Counted from the stretch's first letter, positions 27,392 through 35,926 are shown. The stretch is 44,989 bases of DNA from Planctomycetota bacterium (GCA_027625095.1 JAQBXN010000066.1:1-44989); one strand, 5' to 3'. Notes: generated by a model from the letters alone, not told the origin. Made by a program: numbers and translations.

Positions 27392-28873
27392 TCACTCCTC
27401 ATCCGACTGCGGGAGTGGCTTCACCGATACCAGCTCCGTGCGTCTTTCTTCGGGTCGTCGGATGGACATGCCAAAAGTTATGGCCTTATTGACCTCAGCC
27501 ATTGCTTTTTCGTATTCCTCGACGGTCTTGACAGTGTATTGACGTTCTTCGCCCTGGTGGATGCCTTGGATGAGAGTGCCGTCAACGATACCTGCTCTTT
27601 CAGCTCTTGAATTCGGCTCGACCTTCGCCACGAGGACTCCCTCTGCATCGCCAAACCCATAATTGTCCGCGAGGTCTTGGGTGAGCGATTGCAGTGAAAG
27701 TCCAATGTCTTCCTTTTCGATTTTCTTGTGCTCGCGCTTGAGCCTGGAGTAAAGATGCTCCATGGACTGTGGAGCTTCGCCGAGGATGACCTTGAAAGTC
27801 TTCTTCTGCTGATTGCGCAGGATAACTACTTCGACTTCAGAGCCGATTTCCGTATCGGCAACGGCCAGGCGCAGGGAAGCTACGCTGAGCATCTTTTCGC
27901 CTTCGAAGCTCAGGATGATGTCCCCCACTTCAAGGCCGGCGGCATCGGAGGGATGCCCTTCGAAAGTCTCACGGATGAGAATGCCGCCGCTCTGTTCCAG
28001 GCCAAGCAGTTCAGACTGTTCGCGGGTGACCAGGTCAATACTCACCCCGAGCCAGCCACGCCGTACTCTGTTGAATTTGCGTAGATCCTGGTACACACGC
28101 CTTGCCAGATTGACTGGAATGGCGAAACCGATGCCCTCGTAACGGCCGGTGCGAGAGGCGATGGCAGTGTTGATGCCGATCACCTCTGAATTGAGATTCA
28201 CCAGCGGGCCACCGCTGTTGCCGGGGTTAATTGCAGCGTCTGTCTGGATAAAGTTTTCGTACCTCTGGTCACTATCGATCAGTTTGATATCCGACCTGCC
28301 TTGGGCGCTGACGATTCCGGTGGTCACAGTGTGACTCAGCCCAAATGGATTCCCTATCGCCAGAACCCAGTCGCCGACATGAATCGTGCTGGAATCCCCA
28401 AGCTCGGCCACGACCAGGTCGTGTCCGTAGACTTCAATAAATGCGAGATCCGATTTCGAGTCTGTGGCACCAATTTTCCCCTTGAGTTCTCGACCGTCAC
28501 TGAGAATGACGCGGACTGTTTCCGCATCTCTAACCACGTGTTCGTTGGTCAGAATGTAGCCAACCTTTCCTTCCACATCGACCACAACACCTGAGCCAGT
28601 GCTCTCTCTAGGCTGGAGTTGCGGATGGAATTTGTGAAAATCCGGCTGTAATTGCCTTTGCTCGGCGCGATAGGCCCTGATACCCACCACGGCTGGCATC
28701 ACCTTTGGGATGACATTTGAGAAGTCGAGGCCCTGGTTGGTAGATGTCCGAACGCCGGCCAGGGCCGGCCCGGCGACGCCCCGCTGCTGCCAGCTCTTGG
28801 CGGCAGAAAACCCAAGACCGAGAGCAATGGCCATGCTGGTGAAAGAGACAATCCAGAAAGAGCGGGGATTCAT
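27392..28873 (-). CDS. HtrA/DegP-type serine protease with PDZ domains
   Basis: This is a 493-residue protein. A signal anchor (SFWIVSFTSMAIALGLGFSA) starts at the N-terminus, so it works in the periplasm or on the membrane. The trypsin-like domain (about 50-275) has His112 in TNEHVV, Asp142 in SKSDLAF and Ser220 in NPGNSGGPL, a complete triad. A first PDZ domain follows at about 285-375 (DAAGLEVGDIILSFEG), then a second at about 395-480 (RAERAGIVDGTLIQGI). It would degrade or refold damaged envelope proteins. The ATG at 28873 is preceded within 9 bp by a heptad array and has no clear Shine-Dalgarno sequence. The sulfatase gene follows directly. Confidence 0.92.
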   Translation of the reverse strand: MNPRSFWIVSFTSMAIALGLGFSAAKSWQQRGVAGPALAGVRTSTNQGLDFSNVIPKVMPAVVGIRAYRAEQRQLQPDFHKFHPQLQPRESTGSGVVVDVEGKVGYILTNEHVVRDAETVRVILSDGRELKGKIGATDSKSDLAFIEVYGHDLVVAELGDSSTIHVGDWVLAIGNPFGLSHTVTTGIVSAQGRSDIKLIDSDQRYENFIQTDAAINPGNSGGPLVNLNSEVIGINTAIASRTGRYEGIGFAIPVNLARRVYQDLRKFNRVRRGWLGVSIDLVTREQSELLGLEQSGGILIRETFEGHPSDAAGLEVGDIILSFEGEKMLSVASLRLAVADTEIGSEVEVVILRNQQKKTFKVILGEAPQSMEHLYSRLKREHKKIEKEDIGLSLQSLTQDLADNYGFGDAEGVLVAKVEPNSRAERAGIVDGTLIQGIHQGEERQYTVKTVEEYEKAMAEVNKAITFGMSIRRPEERRTELVSVKPLPQSDEE

Positions 28874-28881
28874 AAGAAAAT

Positions 28882-28899
28882 CAGGATTCAGGATTCAAG
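28882..28899. repeat. heptad array CAGGATT, left member
   Basis: Two identical CAGGATT units and a partial one lie 9 bp upstream of the HtrA start codon. They are the inverse of the CCTGAATC-type units at 29074-29100, at the other end of the same spacer. Confidence 0.7.
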
Positions 28900-29010
28900 T
28901 TTTTTGGGGGGCCGTGGCGCGCGTTTTGAGGGGCGCAAGCATCAAAGGTCTGAAAGTGTAGCAGAGAGCCTGATGGTTCCCTAGACAAGCCACAGACTTC
29001 CCGCGCTCAC

Positions 29011-29100
29011 CAAATCGCTCAATCCTGTAAGCTCTGAACTCCCGGCTCCTGAACTCCCGACTCCTAGAATCTTGAGTCTTGAATCCTGAATCTTGAATCA
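29011..29100. repeat. longest heptad array, about ten to thirteen units
   Basis: From 29032 to 29100 there are about ten successive 7-bp units, first of CTCCTGA type, then of GAATCTT/GAATCCT type. Weaker units reach back to 29011. The array ends 76 bp before the LapA-like start and forms the right boundary of the HtrA-LapA divergent spacer. Confidence 0.75.
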
Positions 29101-29176
29101 ACTAAATACAACTTTCGAATATCTTCCGACCGGTGAATGCTTATCATGCACGCTCAGAAACTCACAAGGTCAGGAA

Positions 29177-29383
29177 ATGAAAAAGAAGATCAAGATAGGC
29201 ATTGTTGTCGTCATGCTGATTCTGTTCGTTACCGCGATGATCCAGAATTTGGAGTCAGTGAAGGTTACCTTCCTGGCGTGGAGTCCTCGGCTGCCGATGA
29301 TTCTTGTCTTGTTGATTTCGGTCATAGTGGGGTTCATAGGCGGGATTTTGTACCCTACCATCCGAGCGAGAAGGAAGCGCTGA
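29177..29383 (+). CDS. LapA-domain small membrane protein
   Basis: This is a 68-residue protein with two hydrophobic helices (about 5-21 and 38-58) joined by the short NLESVKVTFLAWSPRLPM stretch, and a basic C-terminus (RARRKR). This is the DUF1049/LapA pattern, related to LapA/LapB envelope proteins that help control lipopolysaccharide synthesis in enterobacteria. The ATG at 29177 follows an AAGG/AGGAA ribosome site. An in-frame upstream extension translates repeat-rich sequence and is rejected. A direct role in lipopolysaccharide control cannot be assumed at this distance. Confidence 0.75.
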   Translation: MKKKIKIGIVVVMLILFVTAMIQNLESVKVTFLAWSPRLPMILVLLISVIVGFIGGILYPTIRARRKR

Positions 29384-29576
29384 AGCTTGGCTGTTTGCCT
29401 TGCTGCATCCGATCCCGATCAGTATTATCCCGCGCGCTCTCTCGGCAATTGAAATTTGCTGCCGTCGGAGAAGCGTCCGCATTTTCCGGGATTCCGTTTA
29501 GTTCGTAGTGGATATACTCAAGGAATGTTGGCCAAGAATACTGAAAAGACCTGCCCTGGCTTTCCTGCGTCCTCCG

Positions 29577-29825
29577 ATGTCCCAGGAAGTTTTTAACGAG
29601 GTGTCTGCTCCCGAGACAGATGGCCCCAAGTTCCCCAAGCCCACACAGCCTGCGGGTTCCCTGATGTGGGTGGTTGTGGTGTTTGGGATTATCTTGCTTT
29701 TATGTGGACAGTTTTGGGGTGTTCGGCCAGGCAGCAAAGGAAGCAAGGCCGGCGTGGAAGAGAATTCCAAGAGTAATTCAGATACGCAAACCCACCTCCC
29801 GCCAGGAGGTTATAGCCAGGAGTGA
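29577..29825 (+). CDS. small single-helix membrane protein, unrecognised
   Basis: This would be an 82-residue protein: a Pro-rich N-terminus (SAPETDGPKFPKP), one transmembrane helix (LMWVVVVFGIILLLCGQF) and a hydrophilic Ser/Gly-rich tail. It reads directly into the ROK gene, with only 3 bp between stop and start, so it is probably translated with it. The start may instead be the GTG at 29508, which would add 23 residues; neither has a clear ribosome site. No family is recognised. Confidence 0.55.
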   Translation: MSQEVFNEVSAPETDGPKFPKPTQPAGSLMWVVVVFGIILLLCGQFWGVRPGSKGSKAGVEENSKSNSDTQTHLPPGGYSQE

Positions 29826-29828
29826 GGA

Positions 29829-30833
29829 ATGAGTAAGAATCAGCAAGTTGCCCTCGGACTGGATTTGGGGGGAACGACCTGCAAGCTGGGCATATTCGAT
29901 GTGGCATCCCAGAAACTGGTAGACCATACCACTAGCCCAATCAAGGACGGCTCCAGGCCTGGAGAAGACCTGTTCGAGCAATTCTGCAATGCCGCAGAAG
30001 GCATGCTCCGCGGGCAAGGCATGACTCCCGACCAGGTGGTCAGCACCTGTGTCGCCAGCGCTGGCATTCTCGGCCCCGAGGGAGCGAAAGAGCCCGGACA
30101 GTTTGAGCAGGTGGTCAACAGCCCAAATATCCGTGGCATCAACAAATTCAATATCAAGGGCGCGATCAAAGGGCGTTTTCCGAATAGCCTGACATTCATC
30201 GAAAATGACGCTAAAGCCCACGGCTGGGCCGAATGGTTTTACGGCGCAGGCACTGAAGTGGGCGTCCATTCTCTGGTCGGTTTCACCCTGGGCACGGGCC
30301 TCGGGGGCTACATGATTTTGGATGGCCATATGGTTCGCCCGGCCGAACTGGGCCACATTCGCGTGGAGACCTCCGATGATGCCCCCCACAGCCCTGCCGG
30401 AGAAAAGGGAGCCGCCGAAGCGTTCGTTTCGAAGGCCGGTATACGTCGGATGGGCGGGGACTTTCTCCAGCAGTATCCGGAATCCCGTCTCAAGGAAATC
30501 GGTGAAAGCCCGGCAGGGTTTGACCCCCTCCCCATCGCCAGGGCTGCAGAAGAGGGCGACGAAGCGTGCCGGCTGGTGTATGAGCAAGTCGGTATCTATC
30601 TCGGCCGACTGATTCGGGTGGTCAAGCGAGTTTGCAGTCCTGACGTCATCGTCTGTTCCGGTAATATCGCCAACGATCTGCATTTGATGATGCCTGGGGT
30701 GCAGGAGGCGCTCAATGATGACCCCCTATTCCCCAAGAATCCGATTATCAAGAAGACAGCCCTGGGCCCGGACAAGGCAGGTATTATCGGGGCCGGCGCG
30801 CTGGCCATTCATGGATTTAAGAGGAAGGCTTGA
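29829..30833 (+). CDS. ROK-family sugar kinase-like protein without zinc cysteines
   Basis: This is a 334-residue protein. ALGLDLGGTTCKLGIFD is the phosphate-1 loop, FIENDAKAHGWAEWFYGAG supplies the catalytic Asp region, GFTLGTGLGGYMILDG is phosphate-2, and PAELGHIRVE gives the Glu-x-Gly-His of ROK glucokinases. The next segment, where ROK proteins have CxCGxxGCxE, reads HSPAGEKGAAEA: the frame of the motif is kept, but every cysteine is gone. It therefore cannot bind zinc in the usual way. It may still phosphorylate a sugar, since zinc-free ROK proteins are known to exist, or it may have changed role. There is no DNA-binding domain. The ribosome site GAGTGAGGA is strong. Confidence 0.85.
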   Translation: MSKNQQVALGLDLGGTTCKLGIFDVASQKLVDHTTSPIKDGSRPGEDLFEQFCNAAEGMLRGQGMTPDQVVSTCVASAGILGPEGAKEPGQFEQVVNSPNIRGINKFNIKGAIKGRFPNSLTFIENDAKAHGWAEWFYGAGTEVGVHSLVGFTLGTGLGGYMILDGHMVRPAELGHIRVETSDDAPHSPAGEKGAAEAFVSKAGIRRMGGDFLQQYPESRLKEIGESPAGFDPLPIARAAEEGDEACRLVYEQVGIYLGRLIRVVKRVCSPDVIVCSGNIANDLHLMMPGVQEALNDDPLFPKNPIIKKTALGPDKAGIIGAGALAIHGFKRKA

Positions 30834-30861
30834 TTGCACTGTCTGTTAGCAGACGTGTTGT

Positions 30862-30867
30862 TATAAT
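30862..30867 (+). promoter_or_regulatory. possible -10 box before the GAF/GGDEF gene
   Basis: A perfect TATAAT sits 87 bp upstream of the start at 30954. No good -35 hexamer is found at 16-18 bp, so the promoter is tentative. A small GTCTG/CAGAC hairpin lies just upstream at 30841-30854. Confidence 0.35.
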
Positions 30868-30953
30868 CCTCCGCCTTTCAAGGGTCGCACACAGATAAGA
30901 AGCCAGGTTGAGCCGGCGGACGAGGCTTGTCCTGCATAACCTCAGGAGTAGCT

Positions 30954-32102
30954 ATGAGCAAGAAGGGACAGACATCCAAATCTGCCAGGTCACCAGACAA
31001 GACCGGCAGAAAACCTTCGAGCACAACACCATTGCGAAAGACAATGCCGATCTCTCTTGAGCCCGATTTCCGGGCCGCACTCAAGGCCAGCGAAGTCATC
31101 AGCGAACATGGCGCGAAGAAAGACGTCATGAAGAAACTCACTCCACTCATCGCCAGGGCGTTCAACGCCTACGGATGGGGAGTCCTTCTCTCGGCCGATC
31201 CGCTCCCTCAATTTGATCTTTTCCTTGATCGGAAGCTCAGCGAACCCGAGATGATCAACATCTCAACTATGGCCATGGTCAGTTACAGCGATTTCGCACA
31301 GACGCTCGGCGAACAGGCGGAAAACGTGCAGGGCGTAAATCTGGCCCGCCCGCCGTCAGATGGTGCGGACATCATCCTCACGTGTGACATGTTCGTGCCC
31401 AGCGGCTTTCTCGGCATCTGTTTCCTCGTCGGCGATGGCCGCCGGCATCCCACACTGGCCGAGATTCGTCTTTTCTCTCTCCTCGCCAACCAGCTTTCAG
31501 CGGCCCTCGAGAATTCTCGCCTTCACCTGCTGATGTATTCAGAAATCCGGATGGACAAGCCATACTCCGAAGACATTGCCACCGGCCTCCCCGGCAAAAA
31601 ACTGTTCAGCGACGAGCTCGCGCAGGAGATCAAACGCTCCTCGCGTTACGGAAACGACCTCACCTGTCTGTTTGTAGATTTCTCATCCCTCGATCGCATC
31701 AAACGCAAGTACAATTCGGAGCTCTATAACCGATTACTCGGACAGCTCGGCGCCCTGGCCAGAAAATCAATCAGAGAAGTGGATCTCGCCGCTCGATTCA
31801 GCGCGTCACAGCTTGCCATGATGCTGCCGGATACAGGCCCCACCGGCGCCAGAGTAGTTGCCAATCGTTTCCTTGATTCGCTCGACCAGATTCGCGTCTC
31901 TCCCGGCCGGGGCAAAGAACCTATCGTTGTGAATGGTGATATGGTGCGCGTTTGCCTTACCCAATCCAGGAAATCGAAAGAGACGGCCCGAGACATCATC
32001 TTGCGCAGTCAAGATTCCCTGAAGAAAGCAAAAGCCGGAAAACACAAAATCAAGGTCGTTGTAACTCCCAAGGGTACGAGCAAGCGAAATCAAGCTGTGT
32101 AA
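30954..32102 (+). CDS. GAF-like plus degenerate GGDEF-domain protein
   Basis: This is a 382-residue soluble protein. The start at 30954 has a good AGGAG ribosome site. After a basic, low-complexity N-terminus (1-40), residues about 45-195 look like a GAF sensory domain. Residues about 205-345 match a diguanylate cyclase fold (DIATGLPGKKLFSDELAQEI, then LTCLFVDFSSLDRIKRKY). The active-site loop, normally RxGGDEF, reads RFSASQLAMML, so the catalytic GG[DE]EF is lost. It is very unlikely to make cyclic di-GMP. It may bind GTP or serve as a protein-interaction module. The tail is Lys-rich (KKAKAGKHKIKVVV). Confidence 0.75.
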   Translation: MSKKGQTSKSARSPDKTGRKPSSTTPLRKTMPISLEPDFRAALKASEVISEHGAKKDVMKKLTPLIARAFNAYGWGVLLSADPLPQFDLFLDRKLSEPEMINISTMAMVSYSDFAQTLGEQAENVQGVNLARPPSDGADIILTCDMFVPSGFLGICFLVGDGRRHPTLAEIRLFSLLANQLSAALENSRLHLLMYSEIRMDKPYSEDIATGLPGKKLFSDELAQEIKRSSRYGNDLTCLFVDFSSLDRIKRKYNSELYNRLLGQLGALARKSIREVDLAARFSASQLAMMLPDTGPTGARVVANRFLDSLDQIRVSPGRGKEPIVVNGDMVRVCLTQSRKSKETARDIILRSQDSLKKAKAGKHKIKVVVTPKGTSKRNQAV

Positions 32103-32216
32103 TGAGCCCCGGAGGGGTTTCCCTATTCGGCTTGGCATTCAGCGGGTTCGAACCGGCGTATCCCTGAGGTGTCTCACCGCGGACACACTGCCTGCCCGCC
32201 AGAAAAAAATTCTGCC

Positions 32217-35200
32217 ATGAGAGCGTTGATGCTCCAACTTCTGACCTTCGCCTTGCTGTCAATCGGCGTTGCAGAGCAGCCCCCAGACCTCATTGGCCAA
32301 TGGCGGTTCACCGCAAATCACCAGAAAGATCAGGCTTTCTCACCATTGGTTGGAAATCTCCCGGCGACCAACCCTGGTCTGGGTCAATTCAGCGAAACGC
32401 AACCCCAAGCATTGCTGTTCGACGGCGGAGACAAACATCACCTCACGCTGGGCACCGACCTTAAAAACGAAGGCATATTGAAAGACCATCTGCCAGCGCA
32501 GAACATCACCGTCGAAGCTTGGGTAAAGATCGACAAGGAACTCGAATGGGGCGGTATCATTGGCTGCATTCAGGATAAAGGAGACTTAGAACGCGGCTGG
32601 CAGTTGGGCTTTCGAAAGTCGCAGTTCTACTTCGCCCTGGCTTCAGAAAATAAACAGCGTCTGACCTACCTCCTCAGCTCAACTGAGTTTGTTCCAGGAT
32701 CGTGGTACTACCTGGCTGGGACCTACGACGGCGGGCTTATGCGTATCTACGTGGATGGCGTCATGCAGGGCCAATCCACCGCCCAGACCGGCCCAATCAA
32801 ATATCCCGAGAGTAAATTTTACTCCATAGGCGCCTATCATGATGACAGCACGTTTCATCCGCTGACCGGCGAGATAGAGCAAATCTGCGTTTTCAAAAAA
32901 GTGTTGGGCGAGAGCGAGATTCTGATGCGGTTCAACACTCGCAAAGACCAGTTTCCCGGCATCGAACCAGTTTCGGAAGTTACCAACGGCTGGCCCACCT
33001 ATATGTGTGATAACTCTCGAACCGGGATCTCTCAGGAGACGCTCCACCTGCCCCTGCAGCTCAAGTGGATCTACCAGGCCCGTCACGCGCCAGAGCCCGC
33101 CTGGCCGCCGCCAGCAAAACAGGACTTTTGGCACAACAAATCTGAACTCGAACCGCGTGTTATCTACGACAGGGCCTTTCATGTCGTGACCCTTGGTAAC
33201 GACGTGATCTTTGGATCCTCCGCGGACGACAAAGTCTATTGCCTCGATGCCAACACCGGCGGGCAACGTTGGACTTTCTTCACTGAAGGCCCAATTCGGC
33301 TGGCGCCAACGATTACAGATGACAAAGTTCTGTTTGGTTCTGACGACGGCTGCGTCTATTGCCTGAACCGCTCCGATGGTACGTTGAGATGGAAAACACG
33401 CCTGGGTCTGCCCGACCAGCGACTGCCTGGTAATCTGAGAACGATCAGCATGTTCCCGGTCCGCACGAGCGTCATCGTTCAGGACGACCGGGCTCACGTC
33501 TGTGCAGGTCTGTTCCCCTCACAGGGCACCTATCAGGCTGAGATTGATATCGAAACCGGCAAACTGCTGGCAAAAGGAAAGCTTGAGAGTTCCCCGCAAG
33601 GCTATCTTGAACGCCGAGGTGGGCGCATCTATTCGCCGACCGGGCGTTCGATGGCAATGTCCTTCGTCTCACAACTGCAGCGACGCGGAAAAACCAAGAG
33701 CAAAGAGAATTTAAACCTGGAGGGATATCCATTTGCCTTTATCGGCGCTAAAGGCCTCCGGTTCGGCGGCGGTGATGGAAAGATTGCCGCTTTCAATGCC
33801 GAAAACGGCAAAGAGGAATGGAGTGCCAAAATCAGAGGCCGGGCCTATTCCATGGCCATCTCAGACAAACGACTGTTTGCCAGCACGGATCAAGGAGTGA
33901 TCTATTGCTTTCAAAGCAGCACTCCCGAAATTCAGAACTCCGATACCCCAATCTTCCAATCCTTCAATACCCCCGCTCCTCTCTATCCAATCCAGAAAAA
34001 ATATGAACAGGCTTCCGAACGCATCCTCGCCCTCTCACCATGGAAAAAAAGTTTCTGCCTGATCGTCGGCAGTGGCGATGGTGAACTTGCCTATGAACTC
34101 GCCCGCCGATCCGAGCTACGCATTGTGTGTGTTGAAGAAGATGCCAGGGCTGTGGAGCGCAGCAGACGTTGGCTGGATGACGCCGGTCTGTACGGCGCAC
34201 GTGTCGAGGTCCATCATCTGCCGGAAAACGGCAAGCTTCCTTACCCGGATTACATGTTTAACCTGATAGTAAGTGACTCTCTTGTTCGCGGCAGAAAATA
34301 TCCGGGCTCGCGAGAGGAAGTGTTTCGCCTCCTCCGGCCACATGGCGGCATCGCAATCCTGAACTCCTTCAAAGATGTGCACAAGCGGGGCCCGCTCGAA
34401 GGTGAGGGCTCATGGACGCACATGTACGCCAACGCCGGCAATACGGTCTGCAGCGATGACAGCCTCGTCCGCGGCAAGCTTACGGTGCAGTGGTTCGGCC
34501 CGCCCGGTCCAAGGCAGATGCTTGATCGGCATCATCGTACGGTAGCCCCATTGTGGAATAACGGTCGTCTCTTTATCCCCGGCGACGACCGCTTCATTGC
34601 AGTCGATGCTTACAACGGAACTGTGCTCTGGAACGTGGAAATTCCCAACTCGCGGCGGGTCGCAGCCTTTCGCGATTCCAGCAACATGGTCGCTGCGGGA
34701 GACAGGCTCTTCATCGCTGTCGAGGACAATTGCCTCTCCCTCAAAGCAGATTCCGGAGAATGGTCCTCCACTTACGGCATCCCGGCCTTTGACGGAAAAC
34801 GCTACAAATGGGGTTATCTGGCCAGCGAAGGCGATATGCTCTTCGGAAGCGCCACCCGCTTCGGCGCTGCAAGAAGAGAACACAGCAAAGCAGCCATCAG
34901 CGAGACCTACTACGACAATCGTCCGCCGGTATGCAGCGAATTTCTGTTCGCCCTCGAACGCGATTCCACACGTCATCGCTGGACGTATATCCCCCCCGAA
35001 GGAGCCATTCCCAATCCCACCATTGCCATAAGCGAAGGCAAAGTATTTTTCGTCGAGAGCAGAAATCCTCACACGCTCCTGCGCAATCACTCTCCCAAAG
35101 ATGCGGCAATCCCAGCACGTTCCAGCATTGCTGACCTCGTAAAGGACGGCTTGAATCTCGTTGCTCTGAATGCTCGCACAGGCGGCACAATTTGGAAGCT

Positions 35201-35813
35201 GGAGCTTCCCTTCAAAGATGCCCGACATACTCTTTACGTTGCCGTTTCGCAGGGCAAGGTTGTCGTGGTCGGCTCACGCAATGACAAATCAAACCCGCGG
35301 ACAGAGCGGCCCACAGTTCACTACGACATTCTGGTCTTCGACGCAGACTCTGGGACGCGTGTCTGGAGTGTGGTCCAGGACAATCGCACCAAGGCCGGCG
35401 GCGATCACGGCGAACAGGATCATCACCCGGTCATTGTTGGCGACCTGCTTTGCTGTGAGCCCGCCGCTTATGACCTGCACACGGGCAAACGTCGGGACTG
35501 GGGTTGGTCGACAACGCATCGCTCCGGCTGCGGGCAGATTTCGGCGTCGTCAAGTTCTTTATTTTTCAGGCACGGTAATCCGACGATGTTCGACCTCAAA
35601 GAGAACACCTATTCCAGGATTACCACAACCACCCGGCCAGGCTGCTGGATAAACCTTATCCCCGCCGGTGGCTTGCTGCTCGCCCCCGAAGCAAGCTCCG
35701 GCTGCACCTGCAAATTTGCCATCCAGACTTCGATGGCTTTCCGGCCGGTAAGCTCCTTGCCGGTCAGCTTGGATCTCGAAAGTGGAATTACTGAATTGAA
35801 GAGTCAGCAGTGA
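32217..35813 (+). CDS. secreted LamG, PQQ-type propeller and methyltransferase-like fusion
   Basis: This is a 1198-residue protein. The start at 32217 gives a signal peptide (MRALMLQLLTFALLSIGVA). Residues about 25-240 are a LamG/concanavalin-like domain (TVEAWVKID, WYYLAGTYDGG, MRIYVDGV). From about 265 to 570 there are PQQ-propeller strands of the type VYCLDANTGGQRW and VYCLNRSDGTLRW. From about 605 to 735 comes a class I SAM-methyltransferase-like fold (LIVGSGDGELAYELA, then VSDSLVRG and REEVFRLLRPHGGIAIL). A second propeller block follows (FIAVDAYNGTVLW, LVALNARTGGTIW, ILVFDADSGTRVW). It is outside the cytoplasm, where SAM is not expected. The linker before the methyltransferase fold is encoded by an octad repeat (33942-33973). 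The substrate and role are unknown; sugar or polymer binding is plausible from LamG. Confidence 0.8.
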   Translation: MRALMLQLLTFALLSIGVAEQPPDLIGQWRFTANHQKDQAFSPLVGNLPATNPGLGQFSETQPQALLFDGGDKHHLTLGTDLKNEGILKDHLPAQNITVEAWVKIDKELEWGGIIGCIQDKGDLERGWQLGFRKSQFYFALASENKQRLTYLLSSTEFVPGSWYYLAGTYDGGLMRIYVDGVMQGQSTAQTGPIKYPESKFYSIGAYHDDSTFHPLTGEIEQICVFKKVLGESEILMRFNTRKDQFPGIEPVSEVTNGWPTYMCDNSRTGISQETLHLPLQLKWIYQARHAPEPAWPPPAKQDFWHNKSELEPRVIYDRAFHVVTLGNDVIFGSSADDKVYCLDANTGGQRWTFFTEGPIRLAPTITDDKVLFGSDDGCVYCLNRSDGTLRWKTRLGLPDQRLPGNLRTISMFPVRTSVIVQDDRAHVCAGLFPSQGTYQAEIDIETGKLLAKGKLESSPQGYLERRGGRIYSPTGRSMAMSFVSQLQRRGKTKSKENLNLEGYPFAFIGAKGLRFGGGDGKIAAFNAENGKEEWSAKIRGRAYSMAISDKRLFASTDQGVIYCFQSSTPEIQNSDTPIFQSFNTPAPLYPIQKKYEQASERILALSPWKKSFCLIVGSGDGELAYELARRSELRIVCVEEDARAVERSRRWLDDAGLYGARVEVHHLPENGKLPYPDYMFNLIVSDSLVRGRKYPGSREEVFRLLRPHGGIAILNSFKDVHKRGPLEGEGSWTHMYANAGNTVCSDDSLVRGKLTVQWFGPPGPRQMLDRHHRTVAPLWNNGRLFIPGDDRFIAVDAYNGTVLWNVEIPNSRRVAAFRDSSNMVAAGDRLFIAVEDNCLSLKADSGEWSSTYGIPAFDGKRYKWGYLASEGDMLFGSATRFGAARREHSKAAISETYYDNRPPVCSEFLFALERDSTRHRWTYIPPEGAIPNPTIAISEGKVFFVESRNPHTLLRNHSPKDAAIPARSSIADLVKDGLNLVALNARTGGTIWKLELPFKDARHTLYVAVSQGKVVVVGSRNDKSNPRTERPTVHYDILVFDADSGTRVWSVVQDNRTKAGGDHGEQDHHPVIVGDLLCCEPAAYDLHTGKRRDWGWSTTHRSGCGQISASSSSLFFRHGNPTMFDLKENTYSRITTTTRPGCWINLIPAGGLLLAPEASSGCTCKFAIQTSMAFRPVSSLPVSLDLESGITELKSQQ
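33942..33973. repeat. octad array inside a coding sequence
   Basis: Four 8-bp units of the form NATNCCCC/AATCTTCC lie in frame, encoding the linker DTPIFQSFNT between the first propeller and the methyltransferase-like fold. A related array in inverted orientation lies at 35821-35852, just after the stop of the same gene, and shares GAAGATTGGG. Confidence 0.65.
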
Positions 35814-35820
35814 GCATGAA

Positions 35821-35852
35821 GAATGGGAGCGTTCGAAGATTGGGATGGTGGA
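35821..35852. repeat. octad array after the giant gene, inverted relative to 33942
   Basis: About four degenerate 8-bp units (GAATGGGA, AGATTGGG type) begin 7 bp after the stop codon. They share the 10-mer GAAGATTGGG with the complement of the internal array at 33942. Confidence 0.5.
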
Positions 35853-35926
35853 GTCTTTACTTGATTTCTTTCGCTGCTGATTCACCTGCCTCTAATTCCC
35901 TGCCCTGAAACGCAAAAGGATCCCTT

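Noticed and set aside
32136..32160. GGTTCGAACC, like a tRNA T-loop
   Set aside because: The flanking bases do not form a T-stem, and no acceptor, D or anticodon arm can be drawn on either strand.
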